Assembly (NCBI RefSeq): GCF_017833255.1
Contig: NZ_JAFIBU010000001.1
Location: 1,178,001 to 1,242,000, forward strand
Reading direction: 5' to 3'
Source of the DNA: Paenibacillus sp. PvR098
Lineage (GTDB): Bacteria; Bacillota; Bacilli; Paenibacillales; NBRC-103111
DNA length: 64,000 nucleotides
Both the position numbers and the translations under genes were made by a program. Within the stretch, counting starts at the first letter, position 1. Every line of letters starts with the position of its first letter. Below, piece after piece: positions 36,801 to 46,008 of this stretch. The notes below the pieces were generated by a model, which saw only the letters and a list, made by a program, of their open reading frames with translations, ran no database searches and was not told where the DNA came from.

Positions 36801-37768
36801 CTAAATTCAACATCACCGGAATACATTTTCCTGATCGTACCATCAGGCAGCCGAAGTTCGAGGGCTCCCAATTCGTCGATCCCCTCCGCGTATCCTTCCA
36901 CGAGGCCTTGTGCGGTATGGCAGCGAATCAGGCGGTGAAGCGACACCGACAGTGCTTCCCAGAGCAGCTTAACTGGCGCGAAGCCCTGCTCTTGGTACAG
37001 TTCGTAAAGCTGCTCCCATTCGAGCAAAAAGCGGCAAAGCAGCTCCACTCTGTCAATCCGGTAACCAGCTTCTATAGCGAGCGAAGTGGCAATATCTCTA
37101 AGCGCGGGAGGATAATCATCCCGCTCCAGGTTGACCCCAATGCCTACTCCGGCAATAATATGCTGCAATGTTTCATTCTCTGCGCTTGATTCGAGCAGGA
37201 TTCCGCCTACTTTACGGCCGTCTATCAGCAGATCATTAGGCCATTTAATGCCCGCCTCTACAGGAACCGTGGCACGGATCGCACGGCATAAAGCAACGGC
37301 AACAAGCAATGTTAGCTGCGGAGTGAAGGATAAAGGAATATGGGTCGGCTTCAGGATCATACTCATCCAAAGACCTTTGCCCTTTGGTGAATGCCACTGC
37401 CTGCCCATCCGTCCCCGCCCCGCGGTTTGGAGCTCAGCCAGGACAAGCGTTCCTTCCGGTGCCCCATCCGCTATAAGCTTTGACGCAACCGTTTGGGTTG
37501 AATCCACCTCGTCGTAATATTTGACATGCTTACCGAAGCGTTCCGTCTTCAGATTGACGATAAAAGCCGGCAAATCGAATTTGTCGGGCTTCGTCAATAG
37601 ACGGTAACCCTTTCGCGGCGCCGCCTCAAACCGAAATCCTTGCTGCCGCAGCTTTCCGATCTGCTTCCAAACTGCGGTACGGCTAATTTGTAATCGTTCG
37701 CTAAGCTCTTCTCCGGACAAGAAGGCTCCGTTCGATTGCTCGAACAGCTCCAGAAGTCGATCATTCAT
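36797..37768 (-). CDS. birA: biotin protein ligase / biotin repressor
   Basis: Bifunctional protein of 323 residues that attaches biotin to carboxylases and represses biotin genes. The N-terminal winged helix reads FLSGEELSERLQISRTAVWK (helix-turn-helix). The ligase domain has ELQTAGRGRMGRQWHSPKGK (biotinyl-AMP loop), IKWPNDLLIDGRKVGGILLE and IAGVGIGVNLERDDYP. ATG 37768 overlaps the cca stop by 4 bases behind AAGGAGAGCTT, so it is coupled to cca. The presence of the DNA-binding domain indicates the regulatory form. Confidence 0.96.
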   Translation of the reverse strand: MNDRLLELFEQSNGAFLSGEELSERLQISRTAVWKQIGKLRQQGFRFEAAPRKGYRLLTKPDKFDLPAFIVNLKTERFGKHVKYYDEVDSTQTVASKLIADGAPEGTLVLAELQTAGRGRMGRQWHSPKGKGLWMSMILKPTHIPLSFTPQLTLLVAVALCRAIRATVPVEAGIKWPNDLLIDGRKVGGILLESSAENETLQHIIAGVGIGVNLERDDYPPALRDIATSLAIEAGYRIDRVELLCRFLLEWEQLYELYQEQGFAPVKLLWEALSVSLHRLIRCHTAQGLVEGYAEGIDELGALELRLPDGTIRKMYSGDVEFR

Positions 37769-39072
37769 AAGCTCTCCTTCTCCTGCATTTCGACATATTC
37801 CCTTTTCGCCATCTGGAGGAGAGCTTCCGTTTCATTCGGAAGCTCTCCGAGCGCCACCAACTCCAACAGGCGGTTTAGCAGCTTCCCTGTCCATGGACCC
37901 GCCTTCACTTTCAGACAATCAAGCACCGCTTGTCCGGTTACGGACAGCTCCGACAAGTCCGCTGCCGGCATGGCCTGAATCCAATCCCAGCCGTGGTCTG
38001 CCCATAGCTTCAACGCTGCAGAAGCCTGTACATTGCTGTACCTCGCTTCAAACCATGATGCGTCGGCCAAAATCAACTGCCGGATACCTTGAAGCGTTCC
38101 CCGGCCATAATGTAAAGCGGTGCGCAGCCACAGCCGTCTCCCATATTCACCCTCAGCTAAAAACGGGTCCAACCGTTCAAGCCCCTGTGCCAGCATATCT
38201 GCAGCCGCGACGGTTCGCTTGACCTCATCTATCATGTGCTTGGAGAAGGTCAACGCTTTCATATCTTCCGCCGTCTCGACAGCGGAGATACCTATACGGA
38301 GATAAAGATAGGCCCAGCGGAGCTCCTCGCGGACAAGCCGCTTCAAATCGGGCAACCTTCGAATCTCTTCGACCCTCGCAAGCTTTAATTCCCGCTTCGT
38401 ATGTCTCAGGGCTCCTGATTGGCAGAGCAGGTGAATCGCCTTGTTCGGAGCGCTTCCGCTCACCATGCGTTCCAGCTCCAGACGAACGCGTTCCATAGCA
38501 ATATGCCTCAGCAGCGGCATGCAGACCATCAGTGATTCCCAGGTCGAACCATCCACCCGCAGGTCGTATTCTGCGGCAAAACGAAGACAACGCAGCATCC
38601 GCAGCGCATCTTCCCTAAATCTCTCTTCCGCTTGACCTACGCAGCGCAGCACACCCCGCTCCAAATCGGCTCTGCCTCCAAAGGGATCAATCAACTTGCC
38701 TTCGTTGTCGATCGCCATGGCGTTTATCGTGAAATCTCGCCTTTTCAAATCCTCCAGAAGGCTGTCGATGTATTCCACCCCGCTAGGACGACGGAAAGCT
38801 TCATATTCCGCTTCCCTGCGAAAGGTTGTCACCTCGAAAGGCCTTCTGCCGACCATTACGGTAACGGTCCCGTGCTGCAAGCCCGTCGGAACCGTCCGCT
38901 CGAACAGCTCCATTACCTGGTGGGGCTTGGCAGATGTAGCAATGTCATAATCCTTGACAGGCCGGCCGAGCTGTTCGTCTCTTACACAGCCGCCCACCAG
39001 GCATGCTTCGAACCCTCCGTCAGTCAGCCGACGAACAATATTCATCGCTTGTTGTCTCAACGATTCGGTCAT
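37765..39072 (-). CDS. cca: CCA-adding tRNA nucleotidyltransferase
   Basis: Adds or repairs the 3-prime CCA of tRNA; 435 residues. The class II nucleotidyltransferase core shows CLVGGCVRDEQLGRPVKDYD IATSAKP with the catalytic DYD. After it come FEVTTFRREAEYEAFRRPSG, RRDFTINAMAIDNEGKLIDP and RCVGQAEERFREDALRMLRC, the standard head and neck motifs. The C-terminal helical body and tail complete the expected length. ATG 39072 follows AAGGA by 10 bases. It is part of the bshA-cca-birA run and overlaps birA by 4 bases. Confidence 0.94.
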   Translation of the reverse strand: MTESLRQQAMNIVRRLTDGGFEACLVGGCVRDEQLGRPVKDYDIATSAKPHQVMELFERTVPTGLQHGTVTVMVGRRPFEVTTFRREAEYEAFRRPSGVEYIDSLLEDLKRRDFTINAMAIDNEGKLIDPFGGRADLERGVLRCVGQAEERFREDALRMLRCLRFAAEYDLRVDGSTWESLMVCMPLLRHIAMERVRLELERMVSGSAPNKAIHLLCQSGALRHTKRELKLARVEEIRRLPDLKRLVREELRWAYLYLRIGISAVETAEDMKALTFSKHMIDEVKRTVAAADMLAQGLERLDPFLAEGEYGRRLWLRTALHYGRGTLQGIRQLILADASWFEARYSNVQASAALKLWADHGWDWIQAMPAADLSELSVTGQAVLDCLKVKAGPWTGKLLNRLLELVALGELPNETEALLQMAKREYVEMQEKESL

Positions 39073-39088
39073 GTTTTCTGTTTCCTTT

Positions 39089-40255
39089 TCAGCATTGCAA
39101 AGGTTTTACACTCAGCGCCTCCGGCACAGGGTGTTCGAGCACCCGGTAATACAGCTCTTCATATTGGCGTGTAATCACGTCGTTACAGAAGGTATATCGC
39201 GCCCGGTATAAACAAGCCTCCTTGATTTGTTCATAAAGAGTATCGTCCGTCAAGAGCATACGCGCATACGACGCCATCTGCTCCACATCCCCTATGTCTG
39301 CCAAGTACCCGGTTTCCCCATGCGTAATGAGCTCAGGTATACCGCCGGCGTTGGAAGCGATCGTCGGAACGCCGCAGGCCATTGCCTCCAGCGCCACCAA
39401 GCCGAAGCTTTCCTTCTCCGACGGGAGCAGCATAAGATCGGCAAGCGAAAGAAGCTGTGCAACATCATCTTGTTTGCCGCAGAACGTGACCCGATCCTGA
39501 ATACCAAGCTCCTTCACTCTGCAAAGCACTTTAGAAAGCTCCGGCCCTTCGCCGACGAACAGTAATCTGGCCGGTATGTCACGGTGAACTTGGTCAAATA
39601 TATCCACCACATCCATCACCCGCTTGACCGGACGAAAGTTCGAGATATGGATCAATATTTTTTCATCCGGTTGGGCAAATTCCTTGCGCAGCGAAGCGAC
39701 CTCCCGCGGATAATACACCCGTTTGTCAACAAAGTTATATGCCAAATCGATCGGCTTCTCAATTCCGAGCAGCTGGCGAGTTTCCTGAATCAAATCTTGA
39801 GAAACCGCCGTCACCGCATCGCTTTCGTTGATGGCATACCGGATCAAATCACTGAGGGACTCATCCTGGGCCAGCACTGTAATATCGGTCCCGTGCAGTG
39901 TTGTCACCACCCTCAAATGAGAACCTACCATCTGCTTAGCCAGCAGAGCGCAAACGGCATGCGGAATCGCATAATGCACGTGGAGCAAATCAAGCTCTTC
40001 CTGCTTGACCACCTGTGCCAATTTGCTCGCCAGAGAAAGATCGTACGGCGGGTATTTAAAAACGTAATAATCGTTGACTTCTACCTCATGATAAAAAATA
40101 TTTTTATCGAATTTACCCAGCCGAAACGGCATGCTATGAGTAATAAAATGAACCTGGTGCCCTTTCTCCGCAAGCAGCTTGCCGAGCTCTGTGGCTACGA
40201 CTCCTGAACCGCCCAGCGTAGGATAGCACGTGATCCCGATTTTTAACCGTTCCAT
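39089..40255 (-). CDS. bshA: N-acetyl-alpha-D-glucosaminyl L-malate synthase
   Basis: First enzyme of bacillithiol synthesis, a GT4 glycosyltransferase joining GlcNAc to malate; 388 residues. The start KIGITCYPTLGGSGVVATEL is the BshA nucleotide-sugar loop. HVHYAIPHAVCALLAKQMVG and TTLHGTDITVLAQDESLSDL are typical, and the C-terminal half has ISNFRPVKRVMDVVDIFDQV and LLPSEKESFGLVALEAMACG (Glu of the E-x7-E motif). ATG 40255 follows GGGAGGCGCCGCAGG. The bshB1 gene is 40 bases upstream, so the pathway genes are clustered; the ligase bshC lies elsewhere. Confidence 0.95.
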   Translation of the reverse strand: MERLKIGITCYPTLGGSGVVATELGKLLAEKGHQVHFITHSMPFRLGKFDKNIFYHEVEVNDYYVFKYPPYDLSLASKLAQVVKQEELDLLHVHYAIPHAVCALLAKQMVGSHLRVVTTLHGTDITVLAQDESLSDLIRYAINESDAVTAVSQDLIQETRQLLGIEKPIDLAYNFVDKRVYYPREVASLRKEFAQPDEKILIHISNFRPVKRVMDVVDIFDQVHRDIPARLLFVGEGPELSKVLCRVKELGIQDRVTFCGKQDDVAQLLSLADLMLLPSEKESFGLVALEAMACGVPTIASNAGGIPELITHGETGYLADIGDVEQMASYARMLLTDDTLYEQIKEACLYRARYTFCNDVITRQYEELYYRVLEHPVPEALSVKPLQC

Positions 40256-40295
40256 CCTGCGGCGCCTCCCTCGATCACACAATCGATATTTCTTC

Positions 40296-40991
40296 TTAAA
40301 ACAACTTCGTCAAGTAAGGCAGTTTACTTATGAAGCCTTCGGCGTAAGGCACCGATCGCTGCTGACCAAGCAGTTGATCTCTGGCTTCAACCCGCTCCAG
40401 ATAACCTTGATTTAACGGCGTGCGGACGTATTCATTCCCCGAGCCAGCCGCTTCGAATTGCGACCGATATGCTCTCAGCGATGAAAGCTTCTTGTCATAG
40501 ACCGCAGTTACGTCTACCATAACATCCGGGTGGATCACATCATTAATAAAATAAAAGTAACTCTCTTGAACATGATGTGCTGGAGCATGCGGTACATACT
40601 TTCTAAGCTTCGCATTGAACAAAGCCTCCTGCACCAGCTTACTGCACGCGATATGATCGGGATGCCGGTCTTCCCAATAGGGGGCGAAGACGACACGCGG
40701 CTTCCATTTACGAATCTCAATCACGATGCGCTCTATATATTCCGGCACCAGATAAAGCCCGCGGTCGGGGAGCTCCAAATTGCTCCTCATCGCAAGCCCT
40801 AACCTCTCCGCCGCATCTGCCGCTTCCTGACGTCTACTCTCCACGTTTCCATTGGAAGACATCTCAGCCAAGGTCAAATCGCAAATGCCTACACGGTAGC
40901 CTGCCTCCGTATGTTTGGCTATCGTACCGCCCATTCCGATCTCTGCATCGTCCGGATGAGCGCCGAAAATCAATAAGTCTAACGTTTCCAT
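40296..40991 (-). CDS. bshB1: bacillithiol biosynthesis deacetylase BshB1
   Basis: Zinc-dependent deacetylase acting on GlcNAc-malate, 231 residues. Metal ligands are in LIFGAHPDDAEIGMGGTIAK (HPDD) and FAPYWEDRHPDHIACSKLVQ (HPDH). The general architecture is that of LmbE/PIG-L enzymes. BshB1 rather than BshB2 is chosen by context next to bshA, mgsA and dapB, as in B. subtilis. ATG 40991 overlaps the mgsA stop codon (TAATG). Confidence 0.95.
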   Translation of the reverse strand: METLDLLIFGAHPDDAEIGMGGTIAKHTEAGYRVGICDLTLAEMSSNGNVESRRQEAADAAERLGLAMRSNLELPDRGLYLVPEYIERIVIEIRKWKPRVVFAPYWEDRHPDHIACSKLVQEALFNAKLRKYVPHAPAHHVQESYFYFINDVIHPDVMVDVTAVYDKKLSSLRAYRSQFEAAGSGNEYVRTPLNQGYLERVEARDQLLGQQRSVPYAEGFISKLPYLTKLF

Positions 40992-41416
40992 TATGCGTCC
41001 ACACCCGGTTTATATTTATGTACGAGCTCTCTCCAGGCAAAATCGCCACGATCCAGCGCCTTGACCAAAATTTCGGCCGTTGCGATATTCGTTGCGCAAG
41101 GGATACCCTGCACGTCACAAAGCCGAAGCAGCGCGATGATATCCGGCTCATGCGGTTGAGCCATCAGCGGATCACGCAGAAAAATAATCAAATCGATCTC
41201 ATTCGTGGCGACCATGGCCCCGATCTGCTGGTCGCCTCCGAGTGGCCCGGACATAAAACGGTGTATTCTCAGCTTCGTGTTCTCCATTATCCGAGTTCCC
41301 GTCGTCCCTGTGGCGTAGAGATTGTGATGCTCAAAGACCGTTTCATAAGCCGTTACGAAATTAACAATTTCATCCTTCTTGCGATCATGCGCGATCAATG
41401 CGATGTTCATAGACAT
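40991..41416 (-). CDS. mgsA: methylglyoxal synthase
   Basis: Converts dihydroxyacetone phosphate to methylglyoxal, a bypass of lower glycolysis; 141 residues. Phosphate-binding and catalytic parts are [50 protein letters not shown] (catalytic Asp in GGDQQ) and [11 protein letters not shown] 41416 is behind GGAGGAG with 9-base spacing. Its neighbours make bacillithiol, which detoxifies methylglyoxal, so co-expression is meaningful. The order dapB-mgsA-bshB1-bshA-cca follows B. subtilis. Confidence 0.95.
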   Translation of the reverse strand: MSMNIALIAHDRKKDEIVNFVTAYETVFEHHNLYATGTTGTRIMENTKLRIHRFMSGPLGGDQQIGAMVATNEIDLIIFLRDPLMAQPHEPDIIALLRLCDVQGIPCATNIATAEILVKALDRGDFAWRELVHKYKPGVDA

Positions 41417-41510
41417 ATCAGCCTGCTCCTCCCCAGCTCTCCCATTTCCTAGAAAACAAGGACACTCGAACGGGCTTTATCGGCCTGCTCCATGTCCTCT
41501 TCTGTACTCC

Positions 41511-42311
41511 TTAATCCATAAAGTGCTCAAACCCGTAAACCATACCAGTGTATTCCATAACCTTCTTAACAGCCACATTCACCCCTGGCATGTATCCGGC
41601 ACGGTCATACGAATCATGGCGAATTTTAAGCGTTTGGCCAAATGAGCCAAAAATAACCTCCTGCTGGGCGAAGATGCCAGGCAAGCGAACGCTATGAATC
41701 CGGAAGCCTTGATAATATCCGCCCCGCGCGCCTTCAATCGTCTCTTCCTCTTTAGGATTCCCTTGACGAAGCTCCTCACGCACCTCGGAAATGATCTCAG
41801 CGGTTTTCACCGATGTTCCCGATGGGGCATCCAACTTCTGATCTCCATGGTACTCGATGATTTCCACGTGAGGCATGTATTTGGCCGCTTGAGCAGCAAA
41901 CTTCATCATAAGGATGGCTCCGATGGAGAAATTCGGCGCGATAAGTCCTCCTATACCTTCCGCTTTACACTGCTTGTCCAGCTCTTCTATATCTTCAGGA
42001 GTAAAGCCCGTCGTACCCATCACTGGATGAACCTTGTGTTTGATCGCCAGCCGCGTATTCGCAACAGCCGACTGGGGGGTCGTGAAGTCGACCAGCACAT
42101 CCGGCTTGGATTCGACCAGGGTCAGCTCCAAATCGTTCGTAACCTGAACGCCGCACGGATCGAGGCCGACGAGTCTTCCTGCATCTGTATTCGTCGTAGT
42201 ACGGGATACCGCGGCCACCAATTCCAGCTCAGGATCACCTAATACCATCTTTACGACTTCACGTCCCATACGGCCGCTCGCTCCGGCCACTGCCACTTTA
42301 ATTCGAGTCAT
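41511..42311 (-). CDS. dapB: 4-hydroxy-tetrahydrodipicolinate reductase
   Basis: Reductase of the lysine and diaminopimelate pathway, 266 residues. The Rossmann motif is VAVAGASGRMGREVVKMVLG. PVMGTTGFTPEDIEEL and IEYHGDQKLDAPSGTSVKTA are the substrate parts. In the latter, the first catalytic His of the common HH motif is kept (EYH) while the second position is Gly. ATG 42311 overlaps the stop of the upstream TPR gene (ATGA), so they are coupled. In spore formers this step also feeds dipicolinate. Confidence 0.95.
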   Translation of the reverse strand: MTRIKVAVAGASGRMGREVVKMVLGDPELELVAAVSRTTTNTDAGRLVGLDPCGVQVTNDLELTLVESKPDVLVDFTTPQSAVANTRLAIKHKVHPVMGTTGFTPEDIEELDKQCKAEGIGGLIAPNFSIGAILMMKFAAQAAKYMPHVEIIEYHGDQKLDAPSGTSVKTAEIISEVREELRQGNPKEEETIEGARGGYYQGFRIHSVRLPGIFAQQEVIFGSFGQTLKIRHDSYDRAGYMPGVNVAVKKVMEYTGMVYGFEHFMD

Positions 42312-42868
42312 TTCGTTGTTTCGTTCCTTTCCGCCTGCGATTTGAAGTTCAAACCTTTATTCATATATTGTTTCCAACTTAACTCATAATCCGTAAGAAG
42401 CCGATTCCCGATGGAATGCTGAGGGTCCAGCTTGAGAAGCTCTTTCACCGCTTTCACTGCCAAGCTGTATTCCTGAACCCGGGAATAAGCGATCCCTAGA
42501 AGGAGGAATCCCTCTATGGACAGCGGGTCCAGTTCCACTGTCTGCTGAAGCAGAGCAATCGCCAGCCACAGACGCTCATCCGACTCAACGAAAAGCTTCT
42601 CGGCTTGTATTATCAATTGTTTGGCTTGCAGATGCTGAAGATGAAATGAATAATGCTCATCCTCCGGATCAAGCCGGACCGCCTGAGTGGCATGAGATAT
42701 CGCTTTCTCCAGCTTATTGCTGCGCGCAAACGTAATCGAGAGCTTATAATGATATGCGGCACACTGCGGATTCAAAGCTATGGCATGCTCAAACCAAGCA
42801 ATCGCTCTTTCGAAGTCATGCTTTAAAATCGATTCATACGCTTTTTTGATGGCTGCTTCGCCGTCCAT
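42308..42868 (-). CDS. TPR-repeat protein coupled to dapB
   Basis: Soluble 186-residue protein made almost entirely of TPR units: FERAIAWFEHAIALNPQCAA, LEKAISHATQAVRLDPEDEH, ERLWLAIALLQQTVELDPLS and YSLAVKAVKELLKLDPQHSI. A basic tail follows. TPR domains bind other proteins; no enzymatic motif is present. ATG 42868 follows AAGGAGATGGTCAC. The 4-base overlap with dapB suggests co-expression, but a functional tie is not established. Confidence 0.85.
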   Translation of the reverse strand: MDGEAAIKKAYESILKHDFERAIAWFEHAIALNPQCAAYHYKLSITFARSNKLEKAISHATQAVRLDPEDEHYSFHLQHLQAKQLIIQAEKLFVESDERLWLAIALLQQTVELDPLSIEGFLLLGIAYSRVQEYSLAVKAVKELLKLDPQHSIGNRLLTDYELSWKQYMNKGLNFKSQAERNETTK

Positions 42869-42952
42869 GTGACCATCTCCTTCCCAAACCGTTCGGTGCC
42901 TTGTCCCCGAGATTTGGCCTGCAGCATTAAAGGTGATGGTACAATATATGAA

Positions 42953-42967
42953 TTAAACGAAGTTTAA
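42953..42967. repeat. inverted repeat TTAAAC/GTTTAA at mazG stop
   Basis: TTAAACGAAGTTTAA has 6-base arms and a 3-base centre and overlaps the stop codon of the MazG-like gene. No T-run follows, so it is not an obvious terminator; it lies about 85 bases upstream of the TPR-dapB unit. Confidence 0.4.
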
Positions 42968-43293
42968 GTGTTCGTTCGTGTCCAACGATCAGCATCTCGC
43001 GTGCGGAACTTATGCATGATTTTATCGTGTGCCTCCGCTAGATCAATGCCCATGGAGTTGGCAAAGCAAATCGTAATAAAAAGAATATCGCCGAGTTCCA
43101 GCTCGATAGAATTATCTTCTTCGGTGGCCTTTTTGGGCTTCTCACCATATTGATGATTCACTTCCCGGGCGAGCTCACCAACCTCCTCTGACATTCTCGC
43201 CATCATGGACAGCGGACTGAAATACCCTTCTTTGAACTGTGATATGTATTCGTGCACCTCTTGCTGGAGGTCCTTAATCGATTTGTCGGACAT
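42964..43293 (-). CDS. MazG-like nucleotide pyrophosphohydrolase (YpjD-like)
   Basis: All-alpha NTP pyrophosphatase of 109 residues. The metal-binding pattern is visible as MARMSEEVGELAREVNHQYG (E-E-x-x-E) and IELELGDILFITICFANSMG (E-x-x-D). B. subtilis has ypjD, a MazG-like gene, next to dapB, which fits this position. ATG 43293 starts MSDKSIKDLQ; an open frame 15 codons longer lacks a ribosome site. Its stop overlaps an inverted repeat TTAAACGAAGTTTAA. The gene is divergent from the YitT-family gene. Confidence 0.88.
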   Translation of the reverse strand: MSDKSIKDLQQEVHEYISQFKEGYFSPLSMMARMSEEVGELAREVNHQYGEKPKKATEEDNSIELELGDILFITICFANSMGIDLAEAHDKIMHKFRTRDADRWTRTNT

Positions 43294-43392
43294 AGCGCCC
43301 ACGTTCACCTGCCTTATAATAAATAATACTCTTATCATTAAAGAGCATTATTACCATGTTAACGCAAAACAAGGCGTCATGACAAATTTTTT

Positions 43393-43421
43393 TTGAAAAA
43401 GAAGGGAAACGATAACATATA
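43393..43421 (+). promoter_or_regulatory. possible promoter for yitT-like gene
   Basis: TTGAAA (43393-43398), 17-base spacer, CATATA (43416-43421), 39 bases before the ATG. The -10 is imperfect. Confidence 0.4.
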
Positions 43422-43460
43422 TCGAATTTCATGCTCATCCATAACGAACGGAGGTGAACC

Positions 43461-44330
43461 ATGCGGCTGTCTGAAGCTTCCACTCATATCAAAAACATTG
43501 TTCCTATCTTGATCGGTACGGCGATCTATGCGTTTGGGCTTCACTATTTTGTTATATCGAATGAACTGATGGAGGGCGGATTGACGGGCGTTGCCCTGCT
43601 CATCAATTATATTTTCGGTCTCCCTCCATCTCTCACCACGCTTTGTTTAAACATTCCGCTGTTTTTTTTGGGATGGCGTATTTTAGGGAAGTCCTCCATG
43701 GCTTATACAATCATCGGCACCATTTCCTTGTCTTTTTTTCTATGGATTATGGAAATGCTGATCGGGTATGGTTGGCTTGTACCGTTTCGGACGGAGCACG
43801 ACTACTTCTTGGTAACCGCTTATGCCGGATTTACATTGGGATTAGGCCTGGGCATCGTATTTCGCTTTGGGGGGACTACCGGGGGAGCTGATATTTTGGC
43901 TCGTATCACACACAAGCTGACAGGTTGGCGAATGGGACAAACTATACTGCTGATGGACGCCATCGTTATTGGCTCTTCGCTCTTCTTTTTGCCGAAAGAA
44001 AAAATTCTGTATACGTTTGTTGCCGTGTTCATCGCTTCAAAAATGATCGATATCTTGATTGAAGGAGCTTATGCTGCCAAAGCCTTTACAATTATTACCG
44101 AGCAAGCCGAACCGGTTGCTGCCGCTATTACAGCTTCACTCGACAGGGGCTCCACTTTATTACCGGCGGTAGGTGCTTATTCCAAGCAGCAGAAACATAT
44201 CGTCTATTGCGTAGTAGCCCGCAGCGAAATGAAAAGGCTTAAAGACCTCGTCCGTTCCATCGACCCTCTCGCTTTCATTATCATAACGGAGGTACACGAC
44301 GTAGTTGGAGAAGGCTTTAAGCCCAAGTGA
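43461..44330 (+). CDS. YitT-family membrane protein (YpjC-like)
   Basis: Membrane protein of 289 residues with five or six helices in the first 200 residues and a soluble C-terminal domain. The repeated YitT motif is present: SNELMEGGLTGVALLINYIF and RFGGTTGGADILARITHKLT. The C-terminal DUF2179-like domain covers AAAITASLDRGSTLLPAVGA to VHDVVGEGFK. ATG 43461 follows CGGAGGTGAACC. The function of the family is not established. In B. subtilis the gene at this place is ypjC. It stops 12 bases before the convergent ypjB-like gene ends. Confidence 0.9.
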   Translation: MRLSEASTHIKNIVPILIGTAIYAFGLHYFVISNELMEGGLTGVALLINYIFGLPPSLTTLCLNIPLFFLGWRILGKSSMAYTIIGTISLSFFLWIMEMLIGYGWLVPFRTEHDYFLVTAYAGFTLGLGLGIVFRFGGTTGGADILARITHKLTGWRMGQTILLMDAIVIGSSLFFLPKEKILYTFVAVFIASKMIDILIEGAYAAKAFTIITEQAEPVAAAITASLDRGSTLLPAVGAYSKQQKHIVYCVVARSEMKRLKDLVRSIDPLAFIIITEVHDVVGEGFKPK

Positions 44331-44342
44331 AGCAACGTAAAG

Positions 44343-45221
44343 CTATGGCAAATCATCGCCGCCGCGGCGAACCGGAATGAGACCATCGTGCTTTTTGGAG
44401 AGCCTCCATCCGGCAAAAGCAAGCGACGACAAGATGATTATTCCGAACGTAAGCGTCCAAAGAATCGGGTTCTGCGGTGCTGCATAAGGCAAATAGGCGG
44501 TAGTTTCTCGCTTCATAAACAATTTGTCCAGCATTTGCCTCATCGGCGGGATTGCCTGGAGTACGTTCTTGAACGGCTCACCCAGATTCAGGGGCTGCGA
44601 CCGGACAAATATTACAAGCGAGTCCATCTTCTCCACATCAACAGCACTTCGACCAATAAGCAGGCTAGGCTGAATGATGCCGTAATCATGTTCCAATCGG
44701 GAAGCGGCGGATTGCAAATCCAATTTATTTTGGTCTCTAGCCGCTTGTTCCAAATCGTTCACATCATCCTGCAGCCGGTCGTAGTATTGAAGCCATAACG
44801 GTTGGTTGGCATGCGTAAGCGCATCGGTTGCCAACCGAATCTTCGCTGCGGCGACTTGTCTTTCGTTCGGCTGCAGCGCCGTTGTATCCAATATGCGTTG
44901 CGCATCGGTAACCGTTCGAACGAGGGCATTCATACCATCGACTGAAGTCATCCCCTCAAAACGAATTTGATTCAGTTGATCGCTAAGCTGCTGCAGAACG
45001 ATCCGGCTATCCTCGATGTCCCCTTGCAGCATTTTCTGATACATGTCTTCGGCGGTCCGGTTCAGCAGTTCTGCCCTCTGCAGTTGCTCTTGGGATGGCT
45101 TAGGGGCCTCAGCCCCATTGCCCTCCTCTTTTGCGTTTCCACTGCAGCCACCGAGCAGAGTAACACTGAGCGACACCGCTATCATCAGACCGAGCCACCT
45201 CAAGTTGAAAGCTCCGAACAT
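44343..45221 (-). CDS. ypjB: YpjB-like sporulation protein
   Basis: Envelope protein of 292 residues. An N-terminal signal with a lipobox-like end (VSLSVTLLGGCSGNA) is followed by a long helical external region (about residues 35-235). Near the C-terminus a membrane helix (ILWTLTFGIIILSSLAFAGW) precedes a basic tail. This matches B. subtilis YpjB in position, next to ypjA and the qcr genes, and in topology. ATG 45221 has AGGAGGGG 9-11 bases upstream; the longer frame starts before the ribosome site. B. subtilis ypjB is listed among sporulation genes; the mechanism is unknown. Confidence 0.83.
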   Translation of the reverse strand: MFGAFNLRWLGLMIAVSLSVTLLGGCSGNAKEEGNGAEAPKPSQEQLQRAELLNRTAEDMYQKMLQGDIEDSRIVLQQLSDQLNQIRFEGMTSVDGMNALVRTVTDAQRILDTTALQPNERQVAAAKIRLATDALTHANQPLWLQYYDRLQDDVNDLEQAARDQNKLDLQSAASRLEHDYGIIQPSLLIGRSAVDVEKMDSLVIFVRSQPLNLGEPFKNVLQAIPPMRQMLDKLFMKRETTAYLPYAAPQNPILWTLTFGIIILSSLAFAGWRLSKKHDGLIPVRRGGDDLP

Positions 45222-45288
45222 CGGTACATCCCCTCCTAAGTACATCGTATGGGGGGATGTCCACATTTAGACCGATTTTGTGCGGGCC

Positions 45289-45942
45289 TTAACTCCGCTC
45301 CTTCCGTACTCTCAACCACCAGAGCAGCAGAGCCACGGCTATACTTGCCCAGCTTAATAAGATCGTGAATGATGCTATTTGAGCCAAGTCATCCTCCAGC
45401 ACCTTCGGAAGCCATGGATAAACCCCTACGGCATAATCCATTGCGTCGTTCAGCAGTACCCAACAAGCTACGATAAGAACCGCCATCCAGCGGAAACGGT
45501 AAAACCGATAATACAAGAGCGCTTCCGCCGCCATTCCGAGGTGCGAGATTGTAAGCATCCAATCCTGCCAAACCAACAGATCTCCTTGATAAGCTCCAGC
45601 CATAATCATAGCCACGGCCCAGATTCCATATTTAAAGGAAGTGATGACGGCAAAAGCTTCTACAAAGCCACGAAACCCGCTTGAAGTCTTCCGATCCACG
45701 TCTTTTCTTCCTATGAGCATAATCAGCAGAAACCATGTAAAAAACAAACTGGCCGTAGGGCTGTCCGGAACAAAAGGGAGATAGAGCGGCGACATGTGTT
45801 CCACAGTGTACTTTAATTGATTCCCATACCATATGTATCCGTAAATCGTACCGAGGAAATTGACCCAAAACAGCATCCATAGCATAGGACGGCTGCCCAG
45901 AAATTCACGTGAGAAGAAGTAGGACCAACCCCAACCTGACAA
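45289..45942 (-). CDS. ypjA: DUF1405-family membrane protein (YpjA-like)
   Basis: Polytopic membrane protein of 217 residues with six to seven helices, rich in Trp and Tyr (LWMLFWVNFLGTIYGYIWYG, LTISHLGMAAEALLYYRFYR, LLSWASIAVALLLWWLRV). DUF1405 proteins sit beside qcr genes in Bacillaceae; their role is unknown. TTG 45942 is 8 bases behind GGGGGG; GTG 45951 is an alternative that abuts it. It shares the strand and order qcrC-ypjA-ypjB with B. subtilis, but a strong terminator separates it from qcrC. Confidence 0.85.
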   Translation of the reverse strand: MSGWGWSYFFSREFLGSRPMLWMLFWVNFLGTIYGYIWYGNQLKYTVEHMSPLYLPFVPDSPTASLFFTWFLLIMLIGRKDVDRKTSSGFRGFVEAFAVITSFKYGIWAVAMIMAGAYQGDLLVWQDWMLTISHLGMAAEALLYYRFYRFRWMAVLIVACWVLLNDAMDYAVGVYPWLPKVLEDDLAQIASFTILLSWASIAVALLLWWLRVRKERS

Positions 45943-45970
45943 AAGCGACACCCCCCGCTTTTTTCTTAAA

Positions 45971-46001
45971 AAAAACCTGACCGCATCCTACGGTCAGGTT
46001 T
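45971..46001 (-). terminator. intrinsic terminator after qcrABC
   Basis: On the minus strand AAACCTGACCG and CGGTCAGGTTT form an 11-bp stem, followed by eight T. It ends the qcr operon 8 bases after the qcrC stop. Confidence 0.93.
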
Positions 46002-46008
46002 TTACTTG

